This document shows positions 33,444 through 43,211 of a DNA stretch of 64,000 nucleotides, in pieces; position 1 is the stretch's first letter; each line of letters begins with the position of its first letter. The notes beneath the pieces were generated by a model. That model was not told where the DNA came from. It was given only the letters and a program-made list of their open reading frames with translations, and ran no database searches. Position numbers and translations under genes: made by a program. This DNA is from Pyrus communis (taxonomy: Eukaryota > Streptophyta > Magnoliopsida > Rosales > Rosaceae): contig NC_084816.1 in NCBI RefSeq assembly GCF_963583255.1, positions 22,327,344 through 22,391,343 on the forward strand. The letters run 5' to 3'.

Positions 33444-34993
33444 ATTGTGACGTTGTATGACTTCAATCTTGCGCTTCTTGCCAAGCAAGGGTGGCGGTTG
33501 GTTCAGAATCCTAATTCCTTGGCGTCTCGGCTATTAAAGGCCAAATACTTTCCTTATAATACTTTCTGGCAGGCATCACTTGGATCTTCCCCGTCAGTGT
33601 GTTGGAGGGGCATCTTGGAAGCACGATCAATTCTGGAAAATGGGTCCCGCTGGCGGGTAGGGAATGGCAGCTCGATTAGGATATGGTAGGATCGGTGGCT
33701 TGATCGTCCTCATCTTTTCCGACCTTTCATGCCTCATTCTCCAACTGTTGGGGTGGAGTATGTGGCTAATTTGATTGTTCCGGAAACGGCGTCGTGGAAC
33801 ATCAACTTGGTTAATGAATTATTTCTTCTTAATGAGGCTGCAATGATTCTTGCTACTCCGTTAAGCTGTAGACTCTCGTCTGATAAATTAATATGGCATT
33901 ATGATGCGAAAGGCTTGTTCTCTGTAAATAGTGCTTATAAAGTTGCGTTTAATCGTTGCTTTAAGGCTTCATCATCACAATCAAACTTGAGGGGAGCTTC
34001 CGTGTAGAAAGCAATATGGAGATCGACAATTCCAGGTAGAGTAAAGATGGAGGGCTTGCCATGATATTTTGCCTACTCGTGCTAATCTGGAAACCAAAGG
34101 AATGGTTATGGACAATATATGTCCGTTCTGTAGTTCCTTTTCAGTGTCGGCGCTACATGTGTTCAAAGATTGTCCATTCGCTTGTGCGGTATACGCTTCC
34201 TTTTCATTGAGTGTGGGATCAAGGCTTGTGGGCTAAGTTTCAATGTGTGATTGGCTGTCACTATGTGTGGAAGATCTATCCAAACGCCAAGTGAATTTGC
34301 TGTTCATGATTCTTCAAGGTATCTAGCGTGTTAGGAACTTACTGCTTTGGGAGAACAAAGTGAGTAATCCGTCCTTGGTCTATCACCTTGCTAAGTTGCA
34401 GCTGGTTGAGTTTGAGAAAGCCAAACCTGGTTCCACTTCCCGCCCTCATTAGGCGTCGTTGCGATGGAGTCCCCCCCAGCTGGGTAGGTGAAAATTAATG
34501 TTGACGGTTCTTTTCATACTGGATCCAATATGGGAGGTGTAAGTGCGGTATTTTGTGACGAAGTTGGAAGCTACGCTGGAGGTTTTGTTCGTAAAATATC
34601 CCCTGCATCGAACCCTACTATGGTGGAAATGCTTGCTGTTCGTGAGGGTGTTCGTTAGGCTACAAATCAAAATTTGGCTTGAATTATTGCGGAGAGTGAT
34701 TCACTACAAGTGGTTCAAGCTATTGGTAACAGAGTCCAAGGGTCTTCACTTATGGATCTTCTGGTGAATGATATTCATGTTCTTTTGCGGGACTTTGTGA
34801 ATTTGTAGGTTTGTTATGTGTGCCGCACTGCTAATGTTGCAGCACATGGTATGGCTAAGTTGACTGTTTCTTCTTCTATTGACTTTTGTTGGTATGAGAA
34901 GCCTCTGGACTTGACTGTGAAGGCCCTTTCTGATGTTGCCTGATTTATGATTTCTCAATAAAATGCTATCATTTCTCTTAAAAAAAAAAAAAA
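33444..34993 (+). mobile_element. 5'-truncated LINE (L1-type) with poly(A)
   Basis: From 33447 a frame encodes the zinc-knuckle-containing C-terminal region of plant LINE reverse transcriptase (FNLALLAKQGWRL, FPYNTFWQASLG, WRGILEARSIL). An RNase H domain follows at 34489-34950 (VDGSFHTGSNMGG … AESDSLQVVQAI … TANVAAHGMAKL), broken by stops such as TAG after VR. The element ends in A15 at 34979-34993. The matching position in copy 1 (18640-18650, in an A-run) is empty, which gives both insertion borders. Confidence 0.9.
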
Positions 34994-35296
34994 TATTACG
35001 ATATGAAAAATCATATTTTTGAGCTTAAATGACTTGAGCGAGACTTTGAAGATCGAGCTCTAGCCCTTTTTGGTGAATAAATATTGTTTAAAAAAAATAA
35101 TTGGAAATTCATCAAAAGCCAATTGAGTACATAGAAAGCTGACACCAAGACAAACGAAAACATAATCAACAATAAACAACAACAGGGGGCCATAGGGACA
35201 GAGTAACATCGACGTCGTACTAAGTGCCAACGTCCCCTCGTAACACCCCAAAAAGACTAGCTAACAGGAAGGACAAGGTAAGACATGCTTGTTAAG

Positions 35297-35514
35297 AATA
35301 AGATCCTCTTCAAATCCTCTTTGTGGGAATTTGGGTGATCAATCAATCGTATATGTTCATCGTACATTGTATGATCAGTTTTCGTTAGGTACTATTCATA
35401 TTCAATTTAAAATTTGAAATTTAAAATGATTTCTAATTGCACGATATACTATGAACAGACACGGTTAATTGATCTCCGGATCCCCACAAAAAAGGATATG
35501 GAGATGATCCTTAT
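35297..35514. mobile_element. hairpin MITE, second GAGGATCCT-family copy
   Basis: Inverted ends AATAAGATCCTCTTC and complement of GAGATGATCCTTAT, with GTTTTCGTTAGGTACTATTC in the middle as in the 24774 copy. Absent from duplication copy 1, where GAAGATCAAGCTC and CTACAAGCCTCC are closer together. Confidence 0.82.
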
Positions 35515-35626
35515 CCCTCTTAAAATTCAATTGATACGTATAAGGCTACAAGCCTCCACTTTAAGTGAAACCAACCAAGAACAGTGAAATTAGGAGGTTT
35601 CTCAAAACGAATAAATCATGACATAT

Positions 35627-36596
35627 TGTTTGAGCCCAAAATAATATTTTGGGCCAAGCTTAAAGTCGTTATTGGTCCAGTAATATTCATTTGGAATCTT
35701 GTCAATGGGTCGTCCAATCAAGGTTAGCCGAATCCTATTACGAAGACAATTGGTTTAGATAAGGGTGAGGTAGTCAAACCCTAATGCAACAAAGATTCTT
35801 GAAGCTAAGGATGCTTAGGATTATGGGATGAATATGGTTCGTTAAGGAGCTTGGTTCAAATTCCTATAGAGATTAGAATTGGCCAAAACCTGATCAGATT
35901 GGGTTGAGGAGTTCAAATCCTAGTAAATTTCTAGTTCGGCTATGAGGGGGTTCGTTGCTATAAATAGAAAGGGGAGTGCATCATTCAAGCCCCCTTTAAA
36001 TCAACACACAAATTGCCATGCGCAAAGCTTCTCAACAACCTTGAGATTTTTTCTTCTTCTCTTTTTTTCTCGCCAACACATCTTCAGTTTGGATAAATAG
36101 CACTGTGAAGGTAACCAGTGACATCTTCAGTTTGGATAAACAGCACTGGAGCTGTAGAATCAGCCAACCAAGGAGCACCTTCAGTTTGGATAGACAACAC
36201 TGCTTCGAGACCCACTAGTTATTTATCCAAGTCTCGATCAACAAGGATTTCCAAGTCCTCGTTGGTAGAGGTCATCTCATCAGCCTTCTCGACGAAGTGA
36301 TGTGCTACCAGGTTACTACATTCAACACATTAAAAGCCGAATTTGAAATTGAACTTCACAGAGCTAGCAGCCTTGTTTTCAAGCTCTAGAATCTGAAGGC
36401 CGAGACATGTTCTTTTCTTGGTCGTAATCGCAAGCTTAAGAAGTCAGCAGCGCACCCAACGCCACATCAATATATTTTACTCCCGGCCAACCTCGGCAAA
36501 CGAGTTGGCACAACCCGCACACAATCTAATAACGTAGTTAGCTTATTAGTTACTCGGCTTGCATGTCAGTAGGCTTGGTAGTTTTTAGGGTTAACA
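35627..36596 (+). repeat. gypsy 5' LTR (970 bp)
   Basis: TGTT…AACA ends, promoter-like TATA word about one third in, and the internal-region start signal immediately downstream. Confidence 0.85.
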
Positions 36597-37568
36597 TTTT
36601 GGCACGCCCAGTGGGACCCGTGCTAAAGCTACGAAGTTCATGACCATTGAAACACGGTCAATAAAAAAGAAAACAGTCATGGGTAAGTTAACGACTAATC
36701 TTCTACCTACAGTCCAGAGCCCAGGACAAGATGGTTTGTCACATGCACAGAATCTTCATGCTGTCGTATCACCTGAAGCCACAAATACAACATGACAAGA
36801 AGCAGTCAGACTCATGATGCAGAAATCCCTACCAAAACGACAAAATGGGTTTTTATCAAATGACTAGTGGAGGATTGTGACAGCAACGATGATGAGGCTA
36901 CTGATCCACCATCTAGATCTTTTCCCCGACAACGATTAGAAGAACAATCTTGGCAGTTTGAGCAAATGTTTAGCCAAGAGGTAAAAAGCATACTTGAAGA
37001 GATGCATGATAATAGCGTTGTACACAACAGATTGAGTTTTGGTTAATAAAGTCCATGATATCGGACTAGCCGATCGAACTAGGCAGCTTCTTCTTCTAAA
37101 GAATAATCCTTTGCCAACGATACAGGCCGAGACAGGATCTGCTCGGCTCAAAAAGATTGACTTAGAAAAGATTGGCGAACCAAGCAGTAGCTTGGTCAGA
37201 ATTGATTGAGGAGCAGAAGCGGCGCCTGTTAACATGGTCGAGGTCCAAAGAATGATTGATTCGGCCTTAAAAAATGGGCTAAAGTTCTCAAAATTCATTC
37301 ACCCATATCCAGCCTTTGTAGAAAGGTTTGAATATCCTAAGGGATTCAAGATTCCAGACTTTAGCCTTTTCGCTGGAGAATCATCCTTGTCCTCGTTAGA
37401 ACACATGGCTCGATTCACTGCTCAATGTGGAGATGTTCACATTGATTTTCATACACTAAGACTGTTCAATTTCTTGTTAACTGGCTCAGCGTTCGCATAG
37501 TACATCAACATCCTGCCCAACTCCATCTAAAGTCAGGAGGAATTAGTCGAGAAATTTCATAAGCAATT
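35627..37568 (+). mobile_element. truncated Ty3/gypsy retrotransposon: LTR, PBS, partial gag
   Basis: LTR 35627-36596 (TGTTTGAGCCC … GGTTAACA) with a TATA word at 35960 and an internal CTTCAGTTTGGATA repeat (about 36082, 36124, 36177). Next is TTTTGGCACGCCCAGTGGGA, the usual start of the internal part of this gypsy group. A gag segment at 37234-37568 (FSKFIHPYPAFVERFEYPKG, FSLFAGESS, EHMARFTAQCGD) has TAG where the family has Trp. The element stops abruptly at 37568, where NRPD1-derived DNA starts; pol and the 3' LTR are missing. Confidence 0.88.
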
Positions 37569-38735
37569 CTGGAAACTATTTTTATAACTCTTCTAACTTT
37601 TCTATTAGTAAAGTCTTAATGTCTCTAAAATGGATAGGTGATCATCGGATTTCCTTAGCAAATATAATTTTGGATTTCTTCAGATACAGTAACTTGGATG
37701 AGAAGCCCAAATAAAGATCAAAAGGGTGAATGGACCTTGGATGTTGTTCTGGAGAATTCTGTTGTCAAGCAAAGCGATGATGCATGGAGAATTATTCTCG
37801 ACATAATTTTAGACATTGACTTAGTTGTCCCTGTTGGTATATGGTTCAGCCCATGATGAATGATCTAGATTATTTTAGTAAGCAAGTGAGGTGGTTGGTG
37901 CATGCTAGACAATTCTAGCAAGTTATTAAGTCAGTGGAAGAAGCTAGAAAGTACTAGCTTCCTTGGTTGCAAATGGAAAGATCTAGAAGCTACAATTATG
38001 TGGCTAGTCTAGAATTATCTAAGCTAGAAGTTTGTAGAATATACTAGAAACTAGAAACTAGTTCTAGTTTGTAGAAGGAACTAGAAACCAGTAGAATGTC
38101 AAGCCCTCACCTATAAATATGGATGTGATGTTGTAGTGGTGTAACCAATCGAGAACTAAGTGTGAGTAGCAAAGGATCAAGTCCAAAGCTAGAGTTCCAC
38201 TCCAAAAGTGAGAGTGAGAGTGTTCCACTACAAATTATGAGTGAAGTTTAAAGTGATAGAAATTGTGTGTTATACTTTCTTGTATCCACCAAGCCTTGTC
38301 TTTGGCTTGGTAAGACTACTCTTGTTGTACTCATCTTTTTCATATAATGAAGATTGATCATTGTTTTGTGGACGTAGGCATAAATTGCCGAACCACGTAA
38401 ATTTTTGGTGTCCATTTTCTACTTTACTTTGTGTATTCTCTATCTTGTAGTACCGACATTCCTAACCGTCTCCAAGCCAAGTTCATTACTCAATAGTCAA
38501 TACATCTTCTGTCAAGTGAAAATTGCACTGCATCCATGTGTAAGAAAATATAGGAAAAAACTCCTGATTCTAGAAAGAATGAAAGTTTCATCCAATAGGA
38601 CCAATACCAACCAAGAAGTACACAGGAAAAAATCTGAAATTTAACTCATACAATACCAATTAAATAGTTCCTTGTGTCAAAATCTGCTGTTTGATACTAA
38701 CTCTCCATTTTTATCGTTCGTTAACAAGTTTGTAA
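37569..38735 (+). pseudogene. NRPD1 fragment B, interrupted by a solo LTR
   Basis: Matches 13260-14130 of fragment A. The exon from 37638 reads GDHRISLANIIL, shifts by one, then SDTVTWMRSPNKDQKG, EWTLDVVLENSVVKQSDDAW and RIILD, ending at ~37801. Compared with A, bases 13502-13846 are deleted and a 636-bp LTR is inserted at 37832. The later part (38468-38735) matches intron DNA at 13870-14130. The frame from SDTVTW to RIILD is open, better kept than in A. It joins truncated gypsy gag directly on its left. Confidence 0.87.
37832..38467 (+). mobile_element. solo LTR inside NRPD1 fragment B
   Basis: Starts TGTTGGTATATGG, contains a CTATAAATA word near 38111 and ends near CCTAACC; no internal retroelement DNA. 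Fragment A shows the empty site (GTTGTCTCCAAG). Flanks GTCCC and GTCTC form an imperfect 5-bp duplication. Superfamily not determined. Confidence 0.8.
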
Positions 38736-40235
38736 AGTAAAATTCAGACACACCTTAAGTAATCGCGAACATTACTTTGTTGAATATGGCGTGTAAGCAG
38801 CAGCCCTGTGAATGAATGAATGAACGTAGTTGCCTCTTTCCCTTACTCTTTAATTTCATGCAATCCCCCTTTCCCTCTATGTTAATTTCCTGCAATTGTC
38901 CCTTTACTTTATGTTAATTTCCTGCACTTCCTCCTTATCAGAATACACATTCCACACACACCGGAAGCATCCCTTGCCGCAGCAATTGTGTAGCTCCGGC
39001 TTCTTGGGCGGCGGAGCCGCTGCTTTGCTTCTTTTCTTCTTCTCTCGACTTCGCTAATTTTATTGCCTGATTTGATTGTTTGTGCCGTATCCCCTCCGCG
39101 GTCGGCCAATCTAGTTTTTGAAAAGGTTATGGAGGTGATGAAGCAAAGCAGCAAATCACTGATTGGGACCAAAAACTGCCGGCTGAAGTCAAGGAGACAG
39201 AATATGGGTTTGGGGAATTCATCAATCTGTTTGGTTGTAGAGTGCGAAGACGAAGACGACGACGATGATTAGTTTATTTTTTGTTTTTGTTGTTTATTTA
39301 TTTATTTTTAAACACATTTCTTTTCTTTTTTTAATTAAAAATAAACTTTTTGTAATCCACATGGCGTTATATATTAGAATGTGGGGTTCACAATGTGCCA
39401 TGTCAGCACACTAACAAAATTTTAACGGAATAACGATATTGATTTGCACCATTCATTTTCAGGATCATATAATTGATTTGGATATGTTTTTTGGATTGGA
39501 AGTTGGAAACATGTTGTCGTTTTCGATACCTTGACCCTTCCAAGAATCCTAAATGGCATGCTTGTATTGCAAAAGGTAGTGGATGGAATATGTACTGAAA
39601 CTTGACATTCATATTACTATTTTTAAGTGAACTAAACGATACTGTTGTAGAGGCGCAATCAGGGACCAGACAGGTGCCGCCACCACCACTTCTAAACAAG
39701 GACGCAATTCAAAGTTATTTGCAAGCAAATAATTGATTGCTCATACTTGTATGTTATGGGAATGTCGCAGTTAAGAAGTAATGTTCATGTACCTCTATGG
39801 AATTTTTCTTTAAATATCGTATCTGCATGGTTTTCAAAATTTGATGGATTTTTCATGTATTCTTGGTCAATTATTGGAAGCCTGATACACATAATGGTTA
39901 GGTTTCGCAGAAAAGTCTTATTGGTAATCAAATCTATACGTACACATCAAATCTCACTCCCCATATAAATGGTTTCGGTTAGTTAGCGGAAGTGTTTGAC
40001 ATTATCAAGACTCTCACCAATGTTGATAACATGAATCATGAAGTTGTCAGCTATCTCATTGATTTTTATACTTCTTTTTTTCGATTGTTCGATGACCATA
40101 AAGAGCTGAATTCTCTTCTTAAGCAGCACAACTTTTCCAGATTGTGTACACGTTATATTTAAAAGATTTTATGGTTTTACCATCTGGTTGGCATTTTCTT
40201 TCATCCTTCTGAACTTTCTGGTGATCGGAACTCAG
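38736..40235. other. intergenic DNA between NRPD1 B and TPS1 B
   Basis: No recognised gene. At 39987-40157 a + frame is open (EVFDIIKTLTNVDNMNHEV … SYLIDFYTSFFRLFDDHKEL) and may be an exon remnant of an unidentified gene. CT-rich leader-like DNA lies at 38830-39010, and a GAAGACGAAGACGACGACGA run near 39246. Confidence 0.4.
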
Positions 40236-41620
40236 GGATTCAATGCAACATTAACTGAACCAGTGGACAAACCTGAGAGACGAGGTGATCAAATAAAAGA
40301 AATAGAACTTAAACTGCGCCCTGACTTCAAAGAAACCTTGTCAGCACTCCACAATGATCCAACAACAACTACTGTCGTCCTCAGTGGGAGTGACAGAAAT
40401 GTCTTTGATAATGTAATTCACCCATTTCCAGATCTAAATTGTTTAGTACCCTTACCTTATCCCTTTTCTAATTAGGGTGTTTTTACAGAACTTTGAGAGC
40501 TTGATATGTGGTTGGCAGCTGAAAACAGGATGTTTTTATGCCTTACAAAGGGAGAATCGATGACAAAAGTGCCTGAACATTTGAATATGGAATGGGTCGG
40601 CAGTGTGAAGGTGCATTTGAGTCTTGAATTCAAGTTATATTCCTTTTAGTTGTTTCATCGTTCCTTCATACTTACAATAAGGATGTTATTGTTTCAGCAA
40701 ATTTTTGTGTATTTCACAGAAAGAACCCTGCGATCACATTTTAAACAACGTGAAACTTCCCTTGTGTGGAATTATATGCAGGTACTAGTTTATTTTCTAA
40801 CCATCTAACCAGAAAAACAAGTGAAATATTTTTGTTAATCTAATGCCTACATTTTTCTGTTTCTTTTTTCACCTTATCATATTGAAGATGTTGGTTTTGG
40901 AAGACTTCAAGCATATGCTGCAGCATCTCTGGACTGGCCCGATTTCTAATGCCTCCGTTGATGTTGTTGAAGGTCGCCGGTCTGTGGAGGTTCAAGCAGT
41001 TGGTCCGACAAAGGTGAATATATGAATGCTTTTTTGCCTGTGCATATATTTTTCGTACAACAGATGATTTGTTTGTTTTTTTTTTTTTTCGTTTCTGAAA
41101 ATGATCTATTTCGGTTCAGGGTGCAGCAATTGACCGTATATTGGGAGATATAGTTCACATTAAATCCATGACATCCCCCCATTGATTATGTGCTGTGTAT
41201 ACTTTCTTGTTCCACAAGTCATGCATTTTCTCGTCTCTGAACCCCAATTATTTGAGTCATTCCAAGACTCGAACGGTCCAACCCTCTTTTTTTCTTTTTT
41301 CTTTTTTTTTTTTTGTCGATTTATGATATTTTTCTGGTATGGGAAAAAGTGCTTATATGCTTTAACTTCAAACTGTAGATAATGGAGAACGTTTTATTTA
41401 AGCGTTTGTTTCATTTCCACTACAGAATGAAGATGTGTACACCTTTTTCGAGCCAGATCTTCTGAGCATATTGGTCTTCCTAGAACCAAGATACCTGATG
41501 GACTAAAGCCTAACGAAAGAAGATCTTCTTTGAAGGCTCTGGCATTCAAAAGCGGATCAACATCGTCTCATAGCAAAGCGCAACGACCCAAACCCTGAGA
41601 AGAAAAATGCAAATCATATC
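40236..41620 (+). pseudogene. TPS1 fragment B, phosphatase-like (TPP) domain and C-terminus
   Basis: Exons 40236-40412 (GFNATLTEPVD, RRGDQIKEIELKL, VVLSGSDRNVF; intact), 40489-40610 (MWLAAEN, PEHLNMEWVGSVK; one base lost), 40698-40781 (FVYFTERTLRSHFKQRETS), 40888-41013 (GFGRLQA, LQHLWTGPISNASVDVVEG), 41120-41205 (GAAIDRILGDIVH, SMTSP with an extra C before IDYVLC) and 41426-41620 (EDVYTFFEPDLL, RRSSLKALAFKSGSTSS). GT/AG introns remain. This is the C-terminal regulatory half of class I TPS. It carries several single-base or 4-base losses, so it is not translatable. It picks up the protein after the part covered by fragment A, with LILSE…NNRLLIL missing between. Confidence 0.9.
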
Positions 41621-41639
41621 ACCACAAATCCACATTCTA

Positions 41640-41890
41640 GGGATGATTCGGCTTGGTTAATCCGCATTAGGCGGCATTGCCTACTTGGTCATATGATAAC
41701 TATTGGTGGTCCTGCCTGGTTAATCTGCATTGGGGGACCATGTTATCGGATGGATGCTTATGGTTCTGCTGATTAATCCACATTGGGGAACCATACACAT
41801 TCTTGAGTGAAGTTCTGTTGAGTGGTCCGAAACCGTATTTTGTTCATATTCCACTGAGTTGGTCTAGAATGAGGAAACATATAAGTTGCA
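41640..41890 (+). repeat. LTR-type minisatellite, orientation opposite to the 46-kb array
   Basis: Units GGTCCTGCCTGGTTAATC(T)GCATTGGGGGACCAT and GGTTCTGCTGATTAATCCACAT are the complement of the GGTCCCCCATCGCGGATATA array at 46300-46840; TTCTGTTGAGTGGTCCGAAA also matches the complement of 46150-46230. Probably a piece of the same gypsy LTR family, on +. Confidence 0.65.
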
Positions 41891-42164
41891 TAAATTTATG
41901 TTGTTTTAACTCAAAGTTACAATGCTATTGCTTTGGATTTTAGGTAAGGAAGTACGGTACACCTTATAAAAGTTAGCTTTATTAAGCTTAGCGAAGTGAA
42001 GAAGGATTTTAATGTTGGTTAACTAAATTAAATGCTAATATTATGCATCTTAGATTCATTGATTCGATTACTTATTGTGATTGTGGAATTGTTGTTAGAA
42101 AACATTGTGATATACATGAAAGATGAATGAGAACCCTGGTTGTTGAATGGTTGAAATTCATAAT

Positions 42165-42380
42165 ACAGAAACTAGTGATCCATGGATTTGTACATGGATT
42201 TGTAATCAATAGCATATAACTAAAAGTAGACCATTATTCTAGAATTAGTGACCTTATAATTCATGTATTTGTACATGAATTTGTAATCTATAGCATATAA
42301 CTAACAATTAGCCATTATTCTAGAATTAGTGATGACCTTATAATTCATGTATTGTACATGAATTTTAATCAATAGGCCCA
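42165..42380. repeat. ~85-bp tandem repeat, 2.5 units
   Basis: Repeating words: GAATTAGTGACCTTATAATT, CATGTATTTGTACATGAATT and AATCAATAGCATATAACTAA, with progressive decay. Confidence 0.85.
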
Positions 42381-42534
42381 CTCCCATCTTTAAATGTATT
42401 TGTTATTATCCATGAGTTTGCATTTACTATCCACATTGTTTAAAGGAAGTGTTAACACATCATCAGGTTCATACAATCTCTTCCCCTTCTTGTCCAAGCT
42501 ATAAACCATCTGTTTAAGTTGTCTTGTTAAGGGT

Positions 42535-43011
42535 TTGTATTTTACTTCAAAACCACAAGTAAAAAAGATAGAAAAAGCTAGAACCACTTCATCGCCCATA
42601 CAATCTCTTTTGGATAAACTTACTGTTCAAAAACTCACAAATGTTGCTTCCCAATCTTTTAAGGACATGTTTTCAACAAAGACGATCGCAGATTCGAACA
42701 TATCAAAATTAGGAAATTTGAAAGCTTCAACTCACTTAGTACATGGAGTAGATATGCTAGGGATGAAATACTTCTTCCAAGACAATAAGACAAAAGCCGA
42801 AATTGAGTTTCTAAAGATGGCAATATCAAAGGGTCATGAAGTAGCAACGTATGTGTATGGTGTGAACTTGGTGTGCTACGCGCAAGGGAGGGATTCAAAG
42901 CATGAAACCCTCAAGCTTCTATATTCTCTTAATCGTCACAAATCGGGACGGTTGAGTGTAATGAAATGTAGAGATGGTTTAGTGGTGTTTTTCGGCTCTT
43001 TGGGTGGATAG
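42535..43011 (+). pseudogene. F-box protein At2g35280/At1g67623-like, probably truncated
   Basis: The 158-residue frame has a degraded F-box-like N-terminus (SPIQSLLDKLTVQKLTNVASQ, then FKDMFSTKTI) followed by the Sel1-like region of this family (MLGMKYFFQDNKTKAEIEFL, KGHEVATYVYGVNLVCYA). It stops at 43009-43011, but after a frame change the family's C-terminal part seems to continue (WVDREVARI … ACNDYG … HQEVNIFCDILC) to about 43200. That implies a frameshift. It could also be a short expressed gene. No intron is seen; intronless genes are usual for this family. Confidence 0.6.
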
Positions 43012-43211
43012 GGAAGTAGCTAGAATTCTAAAATTTCATGATGACAATGATGCCGTGAAAGCATGCAATGACTATGGAAATCCACAGGGTCCTTTCACAC
43101 TTTAATCACATTAAGATTTCTTTGACCATGAAAGATTCAATACCTTTAATTCTTGCATATGGCATCAAGAAGTAAATATATTTTGTGATATATTATGTGG
43201 TAAAGATAGGT

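Larger units (their letters stand above)
30840..35625. repeat. inhibitor-gene duplication unit, copy 3
   Basis: Same order as 15841-18960, offset about 15 kb at the gene. It has its own additions: a promoter tandem duplication, a ~95-bp tandem repeat, a LINE and a MITE. It ends where a gypsy LTR begins at 35627. Confidence 0.87.

Noticed and set aside
39063..39272. 69-codon + frame ending in poly-Asp
   Set aside because: The acidic tail comes from a GAC/GAA repeat; no family recognised and no neighbouring exons.
11430..41620. A single Helitron carrying all captured gene fragments
   Set aside because: I could not find a convincing 5' TC / 3' hairpin-CTRR pair around the fragments, and orientations and breakpoints differ; kept only as one hypothesis in the findings.
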